DNA from: Sphingopyxis sp. QXT-31
GTDB taxonomy: Bacteria; Pseudomonadota; Alphaproteobacteria; Sphingomonadales; Sphingomonadaceae
Reading direction: 5' to 3'
DNA: 64,000 bases
Assembly (NCBI RefSeq): GCF_001984035.1
Contig: NZ_CP019449.1
Span: 1 to 64,000 of the forward strand
Translations under genes and position numbers: made by a program
The notes under the pieces: model-generated
Databases searched by the model: none
The model's input: the letters and a program-made list of their open reading frames with translations, nothing else
What the model was told of the DNA's origin: nothing
Shown here: positions 60,526 to 64,000 of the stretch, piece by piece
How positions within the stretch are numbered: the stretch's first letter is position 1
Layout: every line of letters starts with the position of its first letter

Positions 60526-62148
60526 ATGTACGATCAGTTCTACGGCTTTACGGGACGCCCGTTCCAGCTGACGCCCGATCCGGCTTTCTATTTCGAGAGC
60601 GGGACGCACCGCAAGGCGATGTCGTACCTCGGCTATGGTCTGGCACAGGGCGAGGGCTTCATCGTCATCACCGGCGACGTCGGCGCGGGCAAGACGACGC
60701 TCGTCGGCCACCTCATGAACACGATCGACCCCAACCGCCTGACCGCGGTCAAGCTGGTCTCGACCCAGGTCGAGGGCGACGATTTGCTGCGTCTCGTTGC
60801 CGAGCAGTTCGGCCTCGAATGGGAAGGCGAGAGCAAGGCCGAACTGCTGCGTTCGATCGAGCAGTACCTCCGCGAACAGGCGCGCGCTGGCCGCCGCACG
60901 CTGCTGATCGTCGACGAGGGGCAGAATCTCGCCATCTCGGCACTCGAAGAGCTGCGCATGCTCTCGAACTTCCAGCTCGGCGGCCATTCTTTGCTGCAGA
61001 TTTTCCTGCTCGGCCAGCCCGAATTCCGCCAGACTTTGTTCCACTCGCCGCAGCTCGAACAGCTGCGTCAGCGCGTGATCGCGACGCACCACCTCGATCC
61101 GATGGAGCCCGAGGAGGTCGAGCCCTATATCCTCCACCGCCTCGGCAAGGTTGGCTGGACCGGCAACCCCAGCTTCAGCCCCGACGCCTTCGAGGAAATC
61201 TTCGACCATAGCGAAGGCGTGCCGCGCAAATTGAACGTGCTCGTCAGCCGCTTGCTGCTGTTCGGCGCGGTCGAACAGCAGAACCGCATCACCGGCGCAC
61301 ATGTCCGTGCGGTGGTCGCCGAGGTCGAGGCCGACCGCGGCATCGACGCTGCGACGCTCGTGCCGCCGCCGGTCGAGCCCGCGCCCGTGGCGCCACCGGC
61401 TCCGGTGGCGTCGCTCGCCCCGGTTGCGGTCGCGATGCCCGATCCGGAACCCGAGCCCGAGCCGGTCGTCGAAGCCGCGCCCGAACCGGCGCCCGCGCCC
61501 TTCGCTGCGCCGGTCGAGGCCGAGGCGCCGCTCCAATGGCCGGCGCGCGCAGTCGAACCCGTCGCCGAGCCGGAACCCGAGCCCGCACCGCTTGCGCCGC
61601 CGCCCTTCGCACCGCCTGCCGCGTCGCTCGGCCTCGACCGCCTGTCGATGCGCGCCGCGCCCGAAGAGGTCGAGGCGCTGCCGCCGTCGCACAACGCCAG
61701 CTTCGTCGAGGCGCGCAGCCTCGTCGCCGAGCAACTCGGTCTTGCGCCCGCTGCGCCGGCCGCCGAACCCGCGCCTTTCGCCGCGCCTGCGCCGGCCTTC
61801 GACCCGGTCGTCGAAGCGGAGGAAGAGGAAGCGCTCGAACTCGGCGCCTTCGAAACCGAAGCCGAAGTCGAACCCGTCCTTGAAGTCGAGGCCGTCGCCG
61901 AAGCCGAGCCGGTCGTCGAAGTCGTGCCCGTGCCCGAAGTCGAGGCTGTCGTCGATGCCGAGCCCACTGCCGCGGCGCCGATCGACGAAGCCCATCTCGT
62001 CGCGCTCCAGCGCCAGATAGCGGGGCTCGAGGCGCGGATCGCCGACCAGGACGCCGCGCTCCGCCGCGTGCTTGATTTGTTGATCGATTGGGTCGAGCGT
62101 GACCCCGCCGGGTCGCCCGATCCGGCGGCGCAGACCTGGGCCGCCTGA
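60526..62148 (+). CDS. ExeA-like AAA ATPase, XrtA system, with long Pro/Glu/Ala tail
   Basis: The first 280 residues form an ExeA-type AAA+ ATPase matching TIGR03015: MYDQFYGFTGRPFQLTPDPA, Walker A GDVGAGKT (50-57), Walker B LLIVDEGQ (126-133). The following 230 residues are low complexity, rich in Pro, Glu, Ala and Val (PEPEPEP). A last segment (HLVALQRQIAGLEARIADQD) predicts a coiled coil. There is no membrane segment, so the protein should be cytoplasmic. Its role in assembly or sorting is unknown. The tail is longer than I recall for the family. Confidence 0.9.
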   Translation: MYDQFYGFTGRPFQLTPDPAFYFESGTHRKAMSYLGYGLAQGEGFIVITGDVGAGKTTLVGHLMNTIDPNRLTAVKLVSTQVEGDDLLRLVAEQFGLEWEGESKAELLRSIEQYLREQARAGRRTLLIVDEGQNLAISALEELRMLSNFQLGGHSLLQIFLLGQPEFRQTLFHSPQLEQLRQRVIATHHLDPMEPEEVEPYILHRLGKVGWTGNPSFSPDAFEEIFDHSEGVPRKLNVLVSRLLLFGAVEQQNRITGAHVRAVVAEVEADRGIDAATLVPPPVEPAPVAPPAPVASLAPVAVAMPDPEPEPEPVVEAAPEPAPAPFAAPVEAEAPLQWPARAVEPVAEPEPEPAPLAPPPFAPPAASLGLDRLSMRAAPEEVEALPPSHNASFVEARSLVAEQLGLAPAAPAAEPAPFAAPAPAFDPVVEAEEEEALELGAFETEAEVEPVLEVEAVAEAEPVVEVVPVPEVEAVVDAEPTAAAPIDEAHLVALQRQIAGLEARIADQDAALRRVLDLLIDWVERDPAGSPDPAAQTWAA

Positions 62149-62192
62149 GGCGCCGGGTCGCCGCGCAAGCGGGCCGATGAAGGTGAGGAACG

Positions 62193-63053
62193 ATGCAGAA
62201 CGGCCTGTCGGTCGACGTCGAGGACTGGTTCCAGGTCGGCGCCTTTGAGCGCACGATCGACCGCGACGACTGGCCGACGCTCGAATGCCGCGTCGAGGCG
62301 AACAGCGACGCGGTGCTGCAAATCTTCGCCGACGCCGGGGTCAAGGGCACCTTCTTCACCTTGGGTTGGGTCGCCGAACGCTATCCCGCGCTGATCAAGC
62401 GCATCGTCGACGCGGGCCACGAACTCGCAAGCCACGGCTACGACCACAAGCGCGTCTTCAACATGACCGCCGCGGAATTCGCGGCGGACCTCAGGAAAAC
62501 GCAGGCGATCCTCGAAGACCTGGGCGGCGTCGCGGTGCGCGGCTATCGCGCGCCCAGCTTCTCGGTCGACACGCGTACCCCCTGGGCGCATGCGGTGCTC
62601 GCCGAACAGGGCTATGCCTATTCGTCGAGCGTCGCGCCCGTCGTCCACGACCATTATGGCTGGCCGCAAAGTCCGCGCCATGCCTGGCGCCCCTTGCCCG
62701 ACAGCGACCTCGTCGAATGGCCGGTCACCACTGCGCGCGTCGCGGGGCGCACGCTGGCGGCCGGGGGCGGGGGCTTTATGCGCCTTCTGCCCTATGGCTT
62801 CACGCGCTGGGCGATCGCGCGCATGAACATCGAGGGGCATCCGGCGATCCTCTATTTCCATCCGTGGGAAATCGACCCCGGCCAGCCGCGCGTCGCCGAT
62901 GCGCCGCTCAAATCGAAGATTCGCCATTACAGCGGCCTCTCGGCGATGGCCGGCAAGCTCCAGAAATTGCTCGCCGATTTCGAATGGACGCGCGCCGACG
63001 CCTTGCTTCCCGCGCAGCAGGATCGCGCTTTGCCGTGGCGCGCGGCGGCATGA
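62193..63053 (+). CDS. polysaccharide deacetylase (DUF3473), XrtA system
   Basis: The 286-residue protein matches the XrtA-associated polysaccharide deacetylase (TIGR03006). The NodB domain has SVDVEDW (metal Asp 8/11), HGYDH (H81, H85), RGYRAPSFSVD and the C-terminal YFHPWEIDPGQP segment. It removes acetyl groups from the exopolysaccharide. No signal peptide is seen, so it is probably cytoplasmic or acts on lipid-linked precursors. Its stop overlaps the FemAB start by four bases. Confidence 0.92.
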   Translation: MQNGLSVDVEDWFQVGAFERTIDRDDWPTLECRVEANSDAVLQIFADAGVKGTFFTLGWVAERYPALIKRIVDAGHELASHGYDHKRVFNMTAAEFAADLRKTQAILEDLGGVAVRGYRAPSFSVDTRTPWAHAVLAEQGYAYSSSVAPVVHDHYGWPQSPRHAWRPLPDSDLVEWPVTTARVAGRTLAAGGGGFMRLLPYGFTRWAIARMNIEGHPAILYFHPWEIDPGQPRVADAPLKSKIRHYSGLSAMAGKLQKLLADFEWTRADALLPAQQDRALPWRAAA

Positions 63054-64000
63054 ACGCGCCGGCGCACGACTTCATGCCGCAGTCCGACGACGCGGGTTGG
63101 GACGCCTATGTCGACGCGCATCCCGCGGCGACGCCGTTCCACACGCGCGCCTGGTGCCAGGCAATCACCCGAGCCACCGGCCACAAGCATCACCTGATCG
63201 CGCAGCGCGACACCGCGGGCCGCATCGTCGGGCTGCTGCCGCTCCACCATGTCCGCTCGCCCTTGTTCGGGCAGGCGCTCGTCGCCAGCGGCTTCGCGGT
63301 CGGCGGCGGCATCCTCGCCGACAGCGACGACATCGCCGCGGTGCTCGCCGACGCCGCGGTCGACCTCGCCGCCTCGCTCGGCGTCCCCTCGATCGAACTG
63401 CGCGGCGGGCCCTTGCCCGATGGCTGGCATGTCGAGGATGAAGTCTACGCCGGCTTCGCCCGCGATCTCGCTGCCGATGAGGAAGCCGAACTCCTCGCCA
63501 TCCCGCGCAAGCAGCGCGCCGAAGTCCGCAAGGCGCTCGCCAGCGACCTCACCGTGACCGTGGGCACCGACGAAGAGCACCGAACGGCACATTATCGGGT
63601 CTATGCGACCAGTGTCCGCAATCTCGGCACACCTGTGTTCCCCAAGCCGCTGTTTTCGCATGTTCTTGATGCCTTCGGCTCCGATGCCGACATCCTCAAT
63701 GTGCATCAAGATGGCGAACCTGTGGCTTCGGTTCTGAGCCTCTATTGGCGCGGCACCGTGATGCCCTATTGGGGCGGCGGCCTCGCCTCGGCGCGCGGCC
63801 TGCGCGCCAACGAGCTTATGTACTTCGCGCTGATGAACCACGCGCGTTCGAAGGATTGCACGCGTTTCGACTTCGGCCGCTCGAAGCTCGGCACCGGCCC
63901 CTTCGCCTACAAGAAGAACTGGGGTTTCGAGCCCCAGCCGCTGACCTACGCCTGTTGGCTCGCCGCGGGCGAAACCCCGCGCGACACTAATCCGACCAGC
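63050..64000 (+). CDS. FemAB family protein, XrtA/PEP-CTERM-associated (3' end outside window)
   Basis: The visible 317 codons are open to the right edge. The protein is FemAB/GNAT-like (TIGR03019), with FHTRAWCQAITRATGHK, ELLAIPRKQRAEVRKAL and the acyltransferase core LNVHQDGEPVASVLSLYWRG, YWGGGLASARGLRANELMYF, RFDFGRSKLGTGPFAYK. It probably transfers an aminoacyl or peptide group in the XrtA system. It is translationally coupled to the deacetylase gene through a four-base overlap. Confidence 0.92.
   Translation, partial: MNAPAHDFMPQSDDAGWDAYVDAHPAATPFHTRAWCQAITRATGHKHHLIAQRDTAGRIVGLLPLHHVRSPLFGQALVASGFAVGGGILADSDDIAAVLADAAVDLAASLGVPSIELRGGPLPDGWHVEDEVYAGFARDLAADEEAELLAIPRKQRAEVRKALASDLTVTVGTDEEHRTAHYRVYATSVRNLGTPVFPKPLFSHVLDAFGSDADILNVHQDGEPVASVLSLYWRGTVMPYWGGGLASARGLRANELMYFALMNHARSKDCTRFDFGRSKLGTGPFAYKKNWGFEPQPLTYACWLAAGETPRDTNPTS

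Noticed and set aside
1..64000. Search for tRNA, rRNA and CRISPR arrays
   Set aside because: No cloverleaf, rRNA or regularly spaced direct repeats were recognised; the repeated arms found are inverted, not direct.

Overview
The window is a contiguous piece of a high-GC alphaproteobacterial chromosome, most likely Sphingomonadales (Sphingomonas/Sphingopyxis-like; the genus is a guess). Evidence is the hisG-hisD-nusB-thiL order, a DksA without the zinc cysteines, an RcdA-like DUF1465 protein, a K+-independent proton pyrophosphatase, an XrtA-type exopolysaccharide locus, and intergenic palindromes of the kind common in this order. I saw no rRNA, tRNA, CRISPR array, transposase or integrated prophage.

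Layout. 1-883: 5' part of a Ser/Thr/Gly-rich exported protein running off the left edge. 1.3-4.7 kb: dksA, a PilZ protein, two divergent YdcH-like genes, an rcdA-like gene, a DUF2332 gene. 4.7-10.6 kb: hisG, hisD, nusB, thiL, hppA. 10.7-24.8 kb: S9 peptidase, SDR, carD, truA/fmt, recR, a lipoprotein, def, hrcA-grpE, a dienelactone-hydrolase-like gene, rph-rdgB-(75 aa unknown)-hemW, xerC. 24.9-30.7 kb: dedA, gshB, yraN, rsmI, a divergent LpoA-like lipoprotein, infC, a TANGO2/NRDE gene. 31.0-33.1 kb: a small AT-richer gene facing a DUF4287-tetR-membrane protein operon across a perfect 26-bp palindrome. 33.2-38.7 kb: minus-strand arginine catabolism genes (M20 hydrolase, astA, astB) and two further genes. 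38.97-40.60 kb: a contractile tail sheath gene with no other phage or injection-system gene nearby. 40.7-49.3 kb: glcB, dmeF, a membrane protein, a GMC oxidoreductase, trhO, a methyltransferase, trxB.

49.5-64.0 kb is most of an exosortase A (XrtA)/PEP-CTERM-associated exopolysaccharide locus. Four minus-strand genes (GNAT, acyl carrier protein, hydrolases 2 and 1) diverge from an acyl-CoA ligase and a PLP decarboxylase. Then come an outer-membrane export lipoprotein, chain-length determinant, tyrosine-kinase-like ATPase, outer-membrane beta-barrel, ExeA-like ATPase, polysaccharide deacetylase and a FemAB protein cut by the right edge. The exosortase itself and the glycosyltransferases are not in the window and probably lie to the right. 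Together these genes would polymerise, export and modify an exopolysaccharide coupled to sorting of PEP-CTERM proteins.

Intergenic spaces carry several families of inverted repeats: six copies of one short palindrome, two of a related one, two of a 'GTCATCCC' type, and at least four copies of a roughly 180-bp imperfect inverted repeat. The items most worth follow-up are the orphan sheath gene, the palindrome-controlled divergent locus at 31.4 kb, the AUA-like start of infC, the Ser/Thr-rich left-edge gene as a possible XrtA substrate, and the carrier-protein module in the XrtA locus.
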